DNA from: Microbacterium sp. TPD7012
GTDB taxonomy: Bacteria > Actinomycetota > Actinomycetes > Actinomycetales > Microbacteriaceae
Direction: 5' to 3'
Length of the DNA stretch: 64,000 nucleotides
NCBI RefSeq assembly: GCF_003075395.1
Contig: NZ_QDFV01000007.1
Coordinates: 622-64,621 of the forward strand
Shown: positions 53,317 to 62,422 of the stretch, piece by piece
How positions within the stretch are numbered: position 1 is the stretch's first letter
How the letters are laid out: every line of letters starts with the position of its first letter
The notes under the pieces: model-generated
The model's input: only the letters and a program-made list of their open reading frames with translations
What the model was told of the DNA's origin: nothing
Database searches by the model: none
Translations under genes and position numbers: made by a program

Positions 53317-56238
53317 TCACTGCGCGGCACCGTCCAGCTCGAGGAGCTTCTGGACCGCTGCCGTCAGGCGCTTGTCGGCGGCCGCGAAGGCTTCGAGGTC
53401 TCCTGCCTTCAGCGCTGCCTCGCGGTCGAGCAGCGCCTGCTGGGCGGCCGCGAGGGCCGCGGCCTCATCGCCCGTGGGCTCTGCGGGTTCGGTCGGCTCG
53501 GTCGGCGTCTCGCCGGTGCTCGGATCGTCCTCACCCGGTTCCGTCGGCTCGACGGTGTCGTCACCGCCGGTCGCACCCGAGTCGCCCCCGAAGAGCGTGT
53601 CGAGCGCCTCGGTGAGCGTGTTCTCGAAGGCCACCCGATCACCGAAGGCGACGAGGACCTTCTGCAGCCTCGGGAGCTGCGTGCCCTCGGAGGACTGCAC
53701 GTACACGGGCTGAACGTAGAGCAGACCGCCACCCACCGGAAGCGTGAGCAGGTTGCCGTAGATCACCTCGGACTCGCCCTGTTGCAGCAGGTTCAGCTGC
53801 GGCACGACGGCGGTGTCCGAGTTGTAGGTGTTCTGCACCTGGCCGGGACCGGGCACAGTGGTGTCCGTGTCGATCTCCAGCATCCGGAGCTGGCCGTAGC
53901 CCTCGCCCTTCACTCCGGCCTCCGACCCGGCATCCGAGTCCACCGCGAGGTAGCCCATCAGCACGTCTCGGCTGCCGCCCGCTCCCTGGGAGACGGGGAT
54001 GAAGGTGGAGAACATCGAGAAGCGCGGCGAATCCTGCCCCGGCATCTGCATCGTCAGGTAGTACGGCGGCTGCAGCATCGCGTCGCTGCGGGGGTCGTTC
54101 GGCGTCTGCCAGCGGTTGTCCTGCTGGGCGAACGATCCGGCCGTGTCGACGTGGTAGATCCCCAGCACGTCGCGCTGCACCTTGAACAGGTCGGTCGGGT
54201 AGCGCACGTGGCTCATGAGCTCGCCGGACATCTCGCTGATCGGCTTGACCGTCGACGGGTAGACCTTCTGCCAGGTCTCCAGCACCGGGTCCTCCTCGTC
54301 CCACGCGTAGAGCGTGACCGAGCCGTCGTAGGCGTCGACCGTGGCCTTCACGGAGTTGCGGATGTAGTTGATGTCGTCGATCGCGAGCGTGGGCGACGGG
54401 ACGTTGGAGTCGGCGATCGCGTCCGACAGGCTGACGCCGGTCGAGTACGGGTACGTCGAGCTGGTGGTGTAGCCGTCGACGATCCAGACGATGCGGCCGT
54501 CGACGACGCTCGGGTACGGGTCGCTGTCGAGCTCGAGGTACGGGGCGACCTTCTGCACGCGCGTCTTCGGATCGCGGTCGTAGAGGATCTGGGAATCCTC
54601 GTTCACGAGGTTCGAGAACAGGATCTGCTCGGACTGGAACTTCAGCGCGTACAGCAGCTTCGTGAACGTGTTGCCGACGGCGGGGCCGCCCTCGCCCTCG
54701 AACGTCGTCTTCGTCTCACTGGACCCGTCCTTGCCGCGCGGGTAGTCGATCTCCGCCGGCTCCGAGCCCTCGGGGGCGCCGACGATCGAGTACTCCGGGG
54801 AGTTCTCGCCGAAGTAGACGCGCGGTTCGAAGTTCTCGCGGTCGGTGAGGAACCCGGACGACGGGATGCCGCGCTCGAGGAACACCGGCTCGCCGTCGCT
54901 GGTGCGCTGGTTGCCGGCGGCAGCGACGAGGCCGTAGCCGTGCGTGTAGACCGCGACGCGGTTGTTCCAGTTGTCGCCGTCGCCGAGACCCGACATGTCG
55001 AGGTCTCGCACGGAGACGACCGTGTCCTGCATCACGCCGTCGATCTCGTACCGGTCGACGTCCATCGTCGTCTGGAACTGGTAGTACCCGCGGTACTGCT
55101 CGAGCTGGCGCACGGTCGGCGGGATGACCTTCGGGTCCATGATGCGGATCGACGCCGTGGTCTCGGCGTCCTCACGCAGCTGGCCCGCGGCGGCATCCGT
55201 CTCGGCCTCGAAGGCCGTGGTCTCGAGGTCGGCGATGCCGTAGGCCTCCTTCGTGCCGTCGATGTTCCGCTGGTAGTACTCGGCCTGGTAGGCGTTCTGG
55301 TTCGGCTTCACCTGGAAGGTGGTGACGATCCACGGGTATCCGACCCCGACGACGAGCGACGTGACGATCAGCAGCGCGGTCGCCGCGAGCGGGAAGCGCC
55401 AGCGGCCGATGACCGCGGTGACGAAGAAGAGCACGGCGACCACGGCGGCGACGACCGAGAGGATCGCCAGACCGGGGATGGTCGCGTTGACACCCGTGTA
55501 GGCCGCACCGGTGATGCGGTCGTCCGGAGCGGTCAGGGTCTTGTACTGGTCGAGCCAGAAGCTCGCCGCCTGAACCAGAAGGTAGAGACCGGCGATCACC
55601 GCGAGCTGGATGCGCGCGGGCTTCGAGATGCGCAGCTCGCCCTGGCCGACGCGCACCGAGCCGTAGAGGTACGACACGAGAGCGGTGACGAGGAGCGAGA
55701 GCAGCAGCACGGCCGAGACGAACGCGAGCAGGATCGAGTAGAACGGCATCGCGAACATGTAGAAGCCGGTGTCGATGCCGAACTGCGGGTCGACCGTCGA
55801 GGTCGCCACGCCGTTGGCCCACAGCCAGACGGTCTTCCACTGTCCGGCGGCGGCGAAGCCGGCGAAGAGGCCGAAGAAGATCGGCATGCCCCACATCGCC
55901 AGGCGACGCAGCGGCTCGATGACCTCCTGGTAGCGGTCCAGCTGCGAGCTGAGCCGCACGTAGACGGGACGCAGACGGTAGGCCAGCTGGATCACGAGGA
56001 AGAGCGGCGCCGCCATGCCGAGGAAGCCGACCACGAACATCACGGCCGTGGCGATCCACTGCGTGGTGAGCACGCCGGTGAAGCCCACCTGGTCGAACCA
56101 GAGGTACTCCGTGTAGAGCGAGGCGAACACGAAGAACGCCGCGATCAGGGCGGCGATGATCACCAGGGAGATGCCGAGGATGCGTCGGGAGGTTCGAGGC
56201 GTGGCCGGATTCGGAGCAGTGGCTGAGTTCGAGGTCAC
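53317..56238 (-). CDS. UPF0182 family large membrane protein
   Basis: 973 residues. Seven hydrophobic segments occupy the first ~330 residues (LGISLVIIAALIAAFFVFASLYTEYLWFDQVGFTGVL is the family opening), followed by a long extracytoplasmic domain and a Thr/Glu/Pro/Asp-rich linker with a short C-terminal helix. YRQNIDGTKEAYG-type text (QRNIDGTKEAYGI), RVAVYTHGYGLVAAAGN and DSDPYPSVVDGRIVWIVDGYTTSSTYPYS are hallmark UPF0182 blocks. Widespread in actinobacteria; no biochemical role assigned that I can state. TAGGAT ends six bases before the GTG start. Confidence 0.95.
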   Translation of the reverse strand: MTSNSATAPNPATPRTSRRILGISLVIIAALIAAFFVFASLYTEYLWFDQVGFTGVLTTQWIATAVMFVVGFLGMAAPLFLVIQLAYRLRPVYVRLSSQLDRYQEVIEPLRRLAMWGMPIFFGLFAGFAAAGQWKTVWLWANGVATSTVDPQFGIDTGFYMFAMPFYSILLAFVSAVLLLSLLVTALVSYLYGSVRVGQGELRISKPARIQLAVIAGLYLLVQAASFWLDQYKTLTAPDDRITGAAYTGVNATIPGLAILSVVAAVVAVLFFVTAVIGRWRFPLAATALLIVTSLVVGVGYPWIVTTFQVKPNQNAYQAEYYQRNIDGTKEAYGIADLETTAFEAETDAAAGQLREDAETTASIRIMDPKVIPPTVRQLEQYRGYYQFQTTMDVDRYEIDGVMQDTVVSVRDLDMSGLGDGDNWNNRVAVYTHGYGLVAAAGNQRTSDGEPVFLERGIPSSGFLTDRENFEPRVYFGENSPEYSIVGAPEGSEPAEIDYPRGKDGSSETKTTFEGEGGPAVGNTFTKLLYALKFQSEQILFSNLVNEDSQILYDRDPKTRVQKVAPYLELDSDPYPSVVDGRIVWIVDGYTTSSTYPYSTGVSLSDAIADSNVPSPTLAIDDINYIRNSVKATVDAYDGSVTLYAWDEEDPVLETWQKVYPSTVKPISEMSGELMSHVRYPTDLFKVQRDVLGIYHVDTAGSFAQQDNRWQTPNDPRSDAMLQPPYYLTMQMPGQDSPRFSMFSTFIPVSQGAGGSRDVLMGYLAVDSDAGSEAGVKGEGYGQLRMLEIDTDTTVPGPGQVQNTYNSDTAVVPQLNLLQQGESEVIYGNLLTLPVGGGLLYVQPVYVQSSEGTQLPRLQKVLVAFGDRVAFENTLTEALDTLFGGDSGATGGDDTVEPTEPGEDDPSTGETPTEPTEPAEPTGDEAAALAAAQQALLDREAALKAGDLEAFAAADKRLTAAVQKLLELDGAAQ

Positions 56239-56244
56239 CGTTCC

Positions 56245-56250
56245 ATCCTA
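56245..56250 (-). promoter_or_regulatory. Putative -10 element of UPF0182 gene
   Basis: TAGGAT on the minus strand, six bases before the GTG at 56238, no ribosome-binding site. Confidence 0.45.
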
Positions 56251-56313
56251 GGCGCGCCTCACTGTGCGGCGGCTGTCATCCCGGTCACGGCGAGGTCACG
56301 GCCGCTCCCCTGC

Positions 56314-57405
56314 TCACGAGCCGGCGAGCTCGCACGTGGGGAGAGAGGAGACGTCGCCGTCCGCCGAGATCACCTCGAGCGCGTCGAGCGACTCCTCGAG
56401 CGTCGCGGTGCGGATCACCTGCAGTCCGTCGGGCACATGCCCCACCACCTCGTCGCAGTTCGAGGCCGGCGCGAGGAAGTAGTCCGCTCCGGCGTCGCGC
56501 GCGCCGTAGAGCTTCTGACGGATGCCGCCGATCGGCCCGACCGTGCCCTCGGCATCGATCGTGCCGGTGCCGGCGATGTTGTGGCCGCCGTTCAGCTCGC
56601 CCTCGGTGAGCGTGTCGATGATGCCGAGTGCGAACATCATCCCCGCGCTGGGGCCGCCGACGTTGTCGAGCTGGAGCGTGACGTCGACCTCGAAGTCGTA
56701 GTCCGTGCGTAGCGTGATGCCGATGAGCCAGGTGGTCACGTCGTTCTCGGTGTGCTCCTCGGGAGTCACCTCGACGGTCTTCTCCTCGCCCGCGCGCAGG
56801 ACGGTGAGGGCGACCGGGTCGCCGCCCGCCTTCTGGATCGCCTCGCGCAGCTGCGTGGCGGAGGTGACCGGCGTCCCGTCGATCGCGGTGATCACGTCTT
56901 CGCCCTCGAGCAGCCCGTCGGCCGGGGCGTCCGCCACGGCCTCCTGCACGACGACCTTCGCTCCCGTGTCGTAGCCGAGCTCGTTCAGGGCTGCGGCCGT
57001 CGCCTCGTGCTGGGAATCGACCATCAGCATCGCGTTGCGCTCATCGCGCTGCTCGGTCGTGACGCCCTCAGGGAAGACCGAGTCGAGCGGCACGACCGCG
57101 CGGGACGAGTCCATCCAGGCGAGGGCGAGCTCGAACCAGCTCGGAGTGCGCTCGCGGTTGCCGACGACCTGCACGGTCGTGAGGTCGAGCGTGCCGCCCG
57201 TCTCGAACGTCTCGGCACCCTCGACGCTGATCAGCGGCACCTGCTCGCCGTCGGTCCCCGTCGCGGTGCCGAGCGTGTCGTAGACGGGACCGGGACGCTG
57301 GATCACGTACGGCGTCGGCAGGAAGGTCAGGACCACGAGGGCGATGAGCGCGACGATCAGCGCCCAGACACCGAGTCCGGGCTTTCCAGACCGCGTTCGA
57401 TCCAC
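56314..57405 (-). CDS. YlbL-like membrane protease with PDZ and Lon-type S16 domains
   Basis: 363 residues. One N-terminal membrane span (WALIVALIALVVLTFLPTPYV), PDZ domain (DGLLEGEDVITAIDGTPVTSATQLREAI), then a Lon-like peptidase with the Ser-Lys dyad: Ser in VGGPSAGMMFALGI and Lys in IGGIRQKLYGARDAGADYFLAP. The active site faces the outside. GGAGG lies six bases before the GTG start, so this start is Shine-Dalgarno-led. The neighbours UPF0182 and DUF2342 genes are its usual companions in actinobacteria. Confidence 0.94.
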   Translation of the reverse strand: MDRTRSGKPGLGVWALIVALIALVVLTFLPTPYVIQRPGPVYDTLGTATGTDGEQVPLISVEGAETFETGGTLDLTTVQVVGNRERTPSWFELALAWMDSSRAVVPLDSVFPEGVTTEQRDERNAMLMVDSQHEATAAALNELGYDTGAKVVVQEAVADAPADGLLEGEDVITAIDGTPVTSATQLREAIQKAGGDPVALTVLRAGEEKTVEVTPEEHTENDVTTWLIGITLRTDYDFEVDVTLQLDNVGGPSAGMMFALGIIDTLTEGELNGGHNIAGTGTIDAEGTVGPIGGIRQKLYGARDAGADYFLAPASNCDEVVGHVPDGLQVIRTATLEESLDALEVISADGDVSSLPTCELAGS

Positions 57406-57523
57406 AGCATTCCTCCGTCGTTCGCGAGCGGCGTACAGCGATCTGCTCGCTTCGGGGACGCGTGCAGAAACCTGTGACTAGCGTAGATGCCACGGCTATA
57501 GGCGTGCTGAGAGGGCGAACGAC

Positions 57524-58942
57524 ATGGCAGACAACGACCCGACTCCCGAGGACTTCCAGGAGTTCCTCCGAAAGATGCTCTCGAACCAGGGCGGCGGGGA
57601 CATCGACCCCGAGGCCCTGCGGGATGCCATGCAGGGCATGGAGGGCTTCCAGTTCGACCCCGCGATGATGCAGACGATCATGTCGCAGCTGCAGGGTGCG
57701 TTCGGCGGAGACCCGTGGGAGAACGCGCAGCGCCAGGCCCTGCACATCGCGAATCGCGACGGCCAGGGGGTGACCGACGGCTCGCGCAGCTCGCTGGTCG
57801 ACTCGTTCACGCTCGCGAACCTGTGGCTCGGCGAGGCGACGACGATCTCCGAACTGAGCGAGGCTCCCACCGCGATGACCCGCGGCGAGTGGGTCGAGAA
57901 GACCCTGCCCGTCTGGAAGGAGATCGCCGGGCCGGTGTCGACGAGCATCGCCGATGCGCTGACCTCCGCCCTCGACACCCAGGTGCCCGAGGAGATGCGC
58001 GGCGTCGTCCAGGGCGCGGGCAAGCTCATGCGCGGCCTCGGCGGCTCGGTGTTCGCCGCGCAGTTCGGCCAGGTCCTGGGCAATCTCTCGCTCGAGGTGG
58101 TGTCCGGCGGCGACGTCGGCATCCCGGTGCTCCCTGCCGGGACGGCCGCCGTCATCCCGCAGAACCTCACCGCGTTCGGCGAGGGACTGGAGATCCCCGA
58201 GGACCAGATCGCGCTGTACCTGGCGACGCGCGAGCTCGCCTATGCGCGCCTGTATCGGCACGCGAAGTGGCTGCACCTGCACGTGATGGCGCAGATCACC
58301 GACTTCGCACGCGGCGTGAGCGTCGACGTGGATGCGCTCGAAGACGTCGCCAGCCGCCTCGACCCCTCTGACCCGGAGGAGCTGCGGGCGGCGATCGAGG
58401 GCGGGGCGCTGCTCCCCGCGCAGACCGAGGCTCAGCGCGAGGCCCTGACGCGTCTCGAGAACCTCATCGCGACGATCGACGGCTGGGTGGACGTGGTCAC
58501 CGCTCAGGCCACCGCGCGGCTCCCCGACGGGGCGCGCATCGCCGAGGCGGCCCGTCGTCGTCGCGCGGTCGGCGGCCCTGCCGAAGACGCCCTGGGCGCT
58601 CTCGTCGGTCTCAAGCTGCGTCCGCGGCGGATGCGCGAGGCCTCGGCCATGTGGCAAGCCGTGACGGATGCCGTCGGCATCGGCGCCCGCGATGCCCTGT
58701 GGGACTATCCCGACCTCATGCCGACCGCCGACGACATCGACGACCCGAGTGCACTGGTCGCCCGGCTGCAGGCCGCCGAGCGCGGCGAGCAGCCGGTCGC
58801 GGACGAGTTCGACGAGGCTCTCGCCCGTCTGCTCGACGGCGACGACTTCTCCGCCGAGGATCCGACGGAGAAGACGGACGATGCCGACGGGTCCGACGAC
58901 CCGGACGGGGATGGCACACCCGAGGGCGAACGACCGGTCTGA
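57524..58942 (+). CDS. DUF2342 family zincin-like protein, catalytic motif degenerate
   Basis: 472 residues. GSVFAAQFGQVLGNLSLEVVSGGDVGIPVL, IPEDQIALYLATRELAYARLYRHAKWLHLHVMAQI and LVGLKLRPRRMREASAMWQ are the conserved blocks of the actinobacterial DUF2342 proteins, annotated as zinc-dependent metalloproteases. The region where a HExxH would stand reads R236-E-L-A-Y240, without either histidine, so activity is doubtful. The C-terminal tail is acidic. GAGAGGG precedes the ATG. Divergent from ylbL. Confidence 0.88.
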   Translation: MADNDPTPEDFQEFLRKMLSNQGGGDIDPEALRDAMQGMEGFQFDPAMMQTIMSQLQGAFGGDPWENAQRQALHIANRDGQGVTDGSRSSLVDSFTLANLWLGEATTISELSEAPTAMTRGEWVEKTLPVWKEIAGPVSTSIADALTSALDTQVPEEMRGVVQGAGKLMRGLGGSVFAAQFGQVLGNLSLEVVSGGDVGIPVLPAGTAAVIPQNLTAFGEGLEIPEDQIALYLATRELAYARLYRHAKWLHLHVMAQITDFARGVSVDVDALEDVASRLDPSDPEELRAAIEGGALLPAQTEAQREALTRLENLIATIDGWVDVVTAQATARLPDGARIAEAARRRRAVGGPAEDALGALVGLKLRPRRMREASAMWQAVTDAVGIGARDALWDYPDLMPTADDIDDPSALVARLQAAERGEQPVADEFDEALARLLDGDDFSAEDPTEKTDDADGSDDPDGDGTPEGERPV

Positions 58943-58953
58943 GGTCTCCGGGT

Positions 58954-58977
58954 GGAGCGGGCGATGCGCACCGCTCC
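58954..58977 (+). terminator. Hairpin after DUF2342 gene
   Basis: GGAGCGG and CCGCTCC arms (7 bp plus a wobble) around a 10-base loop, 12 bases past the stop. No U-run. Confidence 0.4.
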
Positions 58978-59061
58978 TCCCCTGGCTCGGGAAGCACGGA
59001 AGTTCTCCACGGACCGGCCTTCTCCGCACCACGGCATCCTGGGCTTCACCAGAATCGGGGG

Positions 59062-59922
59062 ATGCCGCTGACCCCGCCGACCCTCACCCGTCTGGATCCG
59101 AGCGCGCCGCTGCTCTGGCGGGATGAGCGGACGCTCCAGCTCGGCGTCGACGAGGGGCTGCGCATCGCGGTCGACGCACCGTGGGTGGAGCTGCTGCTGA
59201 GTCGCCTGCGCTCCGGCTTCCGCCGAGCCGCCTTCGACGTGATCGCGCACGGCGTGGGAGCCCCGCGACAGGACGCCCGGATACTGCTGGCCAGGATCGA
59301 GCACCTGCTGATCGACGATCCGCCGACGGTTCGCCCCGCCTGGGTCGAGATCATCGGCGTCACCGACGGACGCGCCGCCCACCGCGCCAGAGAGGTGCTC
59401 GAGGACGAGGGGATCGCGCTGGTCGACCGCTCGGTCCGCGGTGCGGTCGGCGTGATCCTCGTGCAGGGCGCCGCCGCCGCCGTGCAGTTCGCGCGCTACC
59501 TGCGCGAGGACATCCCCCATCTCCCCGTCGCCTTCGAGCCGGGCCGGGTCACGGCCGGTCCCCTGGTACTCCCCGGGGAGTCACCCTGTCTGGCCTGCCG
59601 AGACGCCGACGATGCGCGCCTCGACCCGGCGTGGCCGCTGCTGCATGCACAGATGATCGGCCGCGGTGCCGCTGTGCTGCGGGCGGCGCAGGTGGCGGAG
59701 GGAGCACTCGCGGCGGCGCGACTCCTCGCGGCGGGAGACGGCGGCGAGATCGTGCGGGTCAGCGCGGACGGCTCGCGCGCGCATCGCGCGGTGACGTTTC
59801 ACGAAGGATGCCGGTGCCGCGCGCCGTCGTCCCCATCTCCGCCAGGAACCGCGACGGTGCCCGCTCTCCTCGCCCTGCCGACCGCGACCACGAGATGTCC
59901 AGCGTCCGTGCGGCGCGCGTGA
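59062..59922 (+). CDS. TOMM cyclodehydratase-like / ThiF-related protein
   Basis: 286 residues. RVTAGPLVLPGESPCLACRDADDARLDPAWPLLHAQ matches the block of actinobacterial TOMM (thiazole/oxazole-modified peptide) leader-binding cyclodehydratase proteins, including the C-x-x-C; the C-terminal GCRCR may complete a metal site. The N-terminal ~90 residues resemble a RiPP recognition element-like winged helix. No YcaO partner, precursor peptide or dehydrogenase is seen, so a housekeeping or orphan role is likely. ATG 59062; CAGAAT ends six bases before it. Its last 164 bases overlap the convergent helicase gene. Confidence 0.7.
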   Translation: MPLTPPTLTRLDPSAPLLWRDERTLQLGVDEGLRIAVDAPWVELLLSRLRSGFRRAAFDVIAHGVGAPRQDARILLARIEHLLIDDPPTVRPAWVEIIGVTDGRAAHRAREVLEDEGIALVDRSVRGAVGVILVQGAAAAVQFARYLREDIPHLPVAFEPGRVTAGPLVLPGESPCLACRDADDARLDPAWPLLHAQMIGRGAAVLRAAQVAEGALAAARLLAAGDGGEIVRVSADGSRAHRAVTFHEGCRCRAPSSPSPPGTATVPALLALPTATTRCPASVRRA

Positions 59923-61480
59923 CCCCCACATAGGCCAGTCGCCGCTCCTCGTCGATGGCCTCGAAGCTCGATGCGTAGGAGATCGGCAGCGATCCCTCGG
60001 CCCACCCCGCGAGGTGCACGTGCGGCCACTCGAGGCCCTTCGCGGCGTGCAGGGTCGACAGCGTCACGGTGCGCATGGTGGGCTCGTGCTGATCCTTCGC
60101 CCGCGCCATCATGGCGTCGCTGAACGTGCGCAGGTTCGCCTCGGAGCCCGCTTCCTCCGCGAGTCGCAGGATCGCCCGTCGCGCCTCCCAGCCGTCGCGC
60201 TGGGCGCCGCCGGCAGCGGGCGGCTCGTCGGTCAGGCCGAGCTCGCGCAGCACCCGCTGCACGTTCGGCAGGAAGCCCTGCTCGGTCGGAGCCACGGCCG
60301 CGGCGCGCAGCGCGAGGATCGCCTGTCGCACCTCAGGCATCGCGAAGAAGCGCGTGCCGCCGAGGACGGAGGTCGGGATGCCCTCCGCCGCGAGCGCCTG
60401 CTGCAGCACCGCCGACTGCGCGTGAGCGCGGTACAGCACCGCGATCTCGGCCGGCGAGGCCCCCGCGGCGATCCGGGCGGAGATCGCCGCGGCGATGCCC
60501 GCGGCCTCCTCGGACTCGGAGTCGTAGGCGGTGACGGTGGGGGCATCCGCGGTGAACTGCTCTCTGGCGGGGACGAGTTCGAGAGCGCCGGGACGACCGT
60601 GCATCAGCGCGTTGGCCGCGGTGAGGATGGGAGCCTGCGACCGGTAGTTCGTCTCGAGCCGCACGACGGTCGCATCCGGGTGACGGCGTTCGAACTCGAG
60701 CAGGAAGCGCTGCTCGGCGCCCGCGAACGAGTAGATGGTCTGGCTGGCGTCGCCGACGACGCAGATGTCCTGGCGATCCCCCAGCCAGAGCTCCAGCAAC
60801 CGGTTCTGCAGCGGCGAGACGTCCTGGAACTCGTCGACCGTGAAGTGGCGGTACTGCTCGTGGACGGATGCCGCGACGCGCGGCTCCGCCTCCAGCATGC
60901 CGGCGCAGGCGAGCAGGACGTCTTCGAAGTCGAGCTGCCGGCGCTCGTCCTTCAGCGCCTCGTAATTGCGCATCAGCTCGACCAGCTGCCCGGAGTCGAC
61001 ACCCGTCACCGTGCGGCCGAGCGCGGCGTGCTGGTCGATCGAGAGCATCGACACCTTGCGCCACTCGATCTCGGAAGCGATGTCCCGGAGGGTGGCGGTG
61101 CTCGGTCGCAGCCGGATCGCGTCGGCCGCCTGCCCCAGCATCCGCACCTTGTTGGTGATGATCGCCGGGGCGGGCGAGCCGGCCAGCGTCGGCCAGAAGA
61201 AGTTCAACTGCGCGAGGGCGGTGGCGTGGAACGTGCGCGCCGCGACGCCCTCGACCCCCAGAGCGCGCAGCCGTCCTCGGAGCTCCCCCGCCGCCTTCGC
61301 GGTGAAGGTCACCGCCATGACCCGCGACGGCGAATACGCCCCGGTGTCGACGCCGTGTGCGATGCGATGCGTGATCACGCGGGTCTTGCCGGTTCCCGCG
61401 CCGGCGAGCACGGCGACCGGACCCCGCAGGACGGATGCCGCAGCCCGCTGCCGCTCGTCGAGGGCATCGAGTGCGCTCAC
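59759..61480 (-). CDS. UvrD/PcrA-type ATP-dependent DNA helicase (UvrD2-like, short)
   Basis: 573 residues, superfamily 1A helicase. Motifs in order: Walker A VLAGAGTGKTRVI, motif Ia VTFTAKAAGELRGRL, DEFQDVSPLQ (Walker B), GDASQTIYSFAGA, LETNYRS, TLSTLHAAKGLEWPHV and RLAYVGVTRAARTL. It ends soon after motif VI without an HRDC domain, shorter than mycobacterial UvrD2. The GTG at 61480 overlaps the nudC stop (GTGA). The C-terminal residues are encoded opposite the end of the cyclodehydratase-like gene. Confidence 0.93.
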   Translation of the reverse strand: MSALDALDERQRAAASVLRGPVAVLAGAGTGKTRVITHRIAHGVDTGAYSPSRVMAVTFTAKAAGELRGRLRALGVEGVAARTFHATALAQLNFFWPTLAGSPAPAIITNKVRMLGQAADAIRLRPSTATLRDIASEIEWRKVSMLSIDQHAALGRTVTGVDSGQLVELMRNYEALKDERRQLDFEDVLLACAGMLEAEPRVAASVHEQYRHFTVDEFQDVSPLQNRLLELWLGDRQDICVVGDASQTIYSFAGAEQRFLLEFERRHPDATVVRLETNYRSQAPILTAANALMHGRPGALELVPAREQFTADAPTVTAYDSESEEAAGIAAAISARIAAGASPAEIAVLYRAHAQSAVLQQALAAEGIPTSVLGGTRFFAMPEVRQAILALRAAAVAPTEQGFLPNVQRVLRELGLTDEPPAAGGAQRDGWEARRAILRLAEEAGSEANLRTFSDAMMARAKDQHEPTMRTVTLSTLHAAKGLEWPHVHLAGWAEGSLPISYASSFEAIDEERRLAYVGVTRAARTLDISWSRSAGRGERAPSRFLAEMGTTARGTGILRETSPRDARASRPR

Positions 61481-62358
61481 GCGTGGTCCTCGTACCAGTC
61501 GATGATCAGCGCGCGCGCGATGGATGCCGGACCCGGCAGCCCCACAGGGCCGTCGCCGGCGAGGGCGGAGGCGATCTCGCTCCGGGTGAACCACCGGACG
61601 TCGACGATCTCCTCGCCGTCGGCGACAGCCGCGGACTCGTCGTCGACGACCGCGCGGAAGCCGATCATCAGCGAGCGCGGGAAGGGCCAGGCCTGCGACG
61701 AGATGTAGCGCAGCGAGGAGAGGCGCACGCCGGACTCCTCCTCGATCTCCCGATGCACGGTCGCCTCGAGCGACTCCCCGGCCTCGGTGAAACCCGCGAA
61801 GCAGGAGTACATGCGCCCGCCCCAGTTCGCGTTCGCTCCGAGCAGCAGTCGCTCGCCGTCGCGACTCTCGACGGCGACGATCACCGCGGGGTCGTTGCGT
61901 GGGAAGTGGTCACGCCCGCAGACGAGGCAGCGCCGCGACCAGCCGGCCTGCCGCACCTCGGTGCCGCCGCCGCAGGTCGGGCAGAAGGGTGCGTCACGCA
62001 GCCATCCGGCGAGTGCGATCGCCTCGACGAGCAGTTCGGACTCGACGCGGTCGATGCGTCCGCCGAGGTCGCGCAGCCCGAGCCAGATCTCGTCCGGAGC
62101 CGTGTCGAGGGCATCGTTCTCGGGCGGTGCGACGGCGAGCAGCAGCACGGTCCCGTCCTGATCGCGACCCAGCAGCGCCCAGATCGCGTCGCCGACGGCG
62201 TCCGCCTGCACGCGCAGCAGGGTCGAGTCGACGACCCGCACGCGCCCCTCGCGCACCACGATGACCCGGGTTCCGGGGTCGTCTCGCAGACGCTCGAGCA
62301 CGTCCGGCTCCTCGCGGAGCTCGGCGGCGCGGTCGAGGGACGGGGGCTGAAAGGTCAT
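61477..62358 (-). CDS. nudC: NAD(+)/NADH pyrophosphatase, Nudix family
   Basis: 293 residues. A zinc ribbon (FCPTCGG ... CLVCGRDHFP) precedes the Nudix box GFTEAGESLEATVHREIEEESGV, and the NudC-specific SQAWPFPRSLMIGF follows. It hydrolyses NADH to NMNH and AMP and may remove NAD caps from RNA. GAGAGAGGGAG lies just before the ATG, so translation is Shine-Dalgarno-led. First gene of the nudC-uvrD unit, divergent from the phosphotransferase-like gene. Confidence 0.96.
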   Translation of the reverse strand: MTFQPPSLDRAAELREEPDVLERLRDDPGTRVIVVREGRVRVVDSTLLRVQADAVGDAIWALLGRDQDGTVLLLAVAPPENDALDTAPDEIWLGLRDLGGRIDRVESELLVEAIALAGWLRDAPFCPTCGGGTEVRQAGWSRRCLVCGRDHFPRNDPAVIVAVESRDGERLLLGANANWGGRMYSCFAGFTEAGESLEATVHREIEEESGVRLSSLRYISSQAWPFPRSLMIGFRAVVDDESAAVADGEEIVDVRWFTRSEIASALAGDGPVGLPGPASIARALIIDWYEDHA

Positions 62359-62410
62359 CGACTCCCTCTCTCACGGGCGTGGCGGAGGCGGGACCGCCCC
62401 GGCGTCGACC

Positions 62411-62416
62411 TACCCT
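62411..62416 (+). promoter_or_regulatory. Putative -10 element of phosphotransferase-like gene
   Basis: TACCCT, six bases before the ATG at 62423. The 64-base divergent region also serves nudC. Confidence 0.4.
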
Positions 62417-62422
62417 GGGGGC

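Noticed and set aside
53131..56226. Plus-strand reading frame of 1031 codons
   Set aside because: Exactly opposite the UPF0182 gene, highly charged and without recognisable motifs; the minus-strand product is a clear family member.
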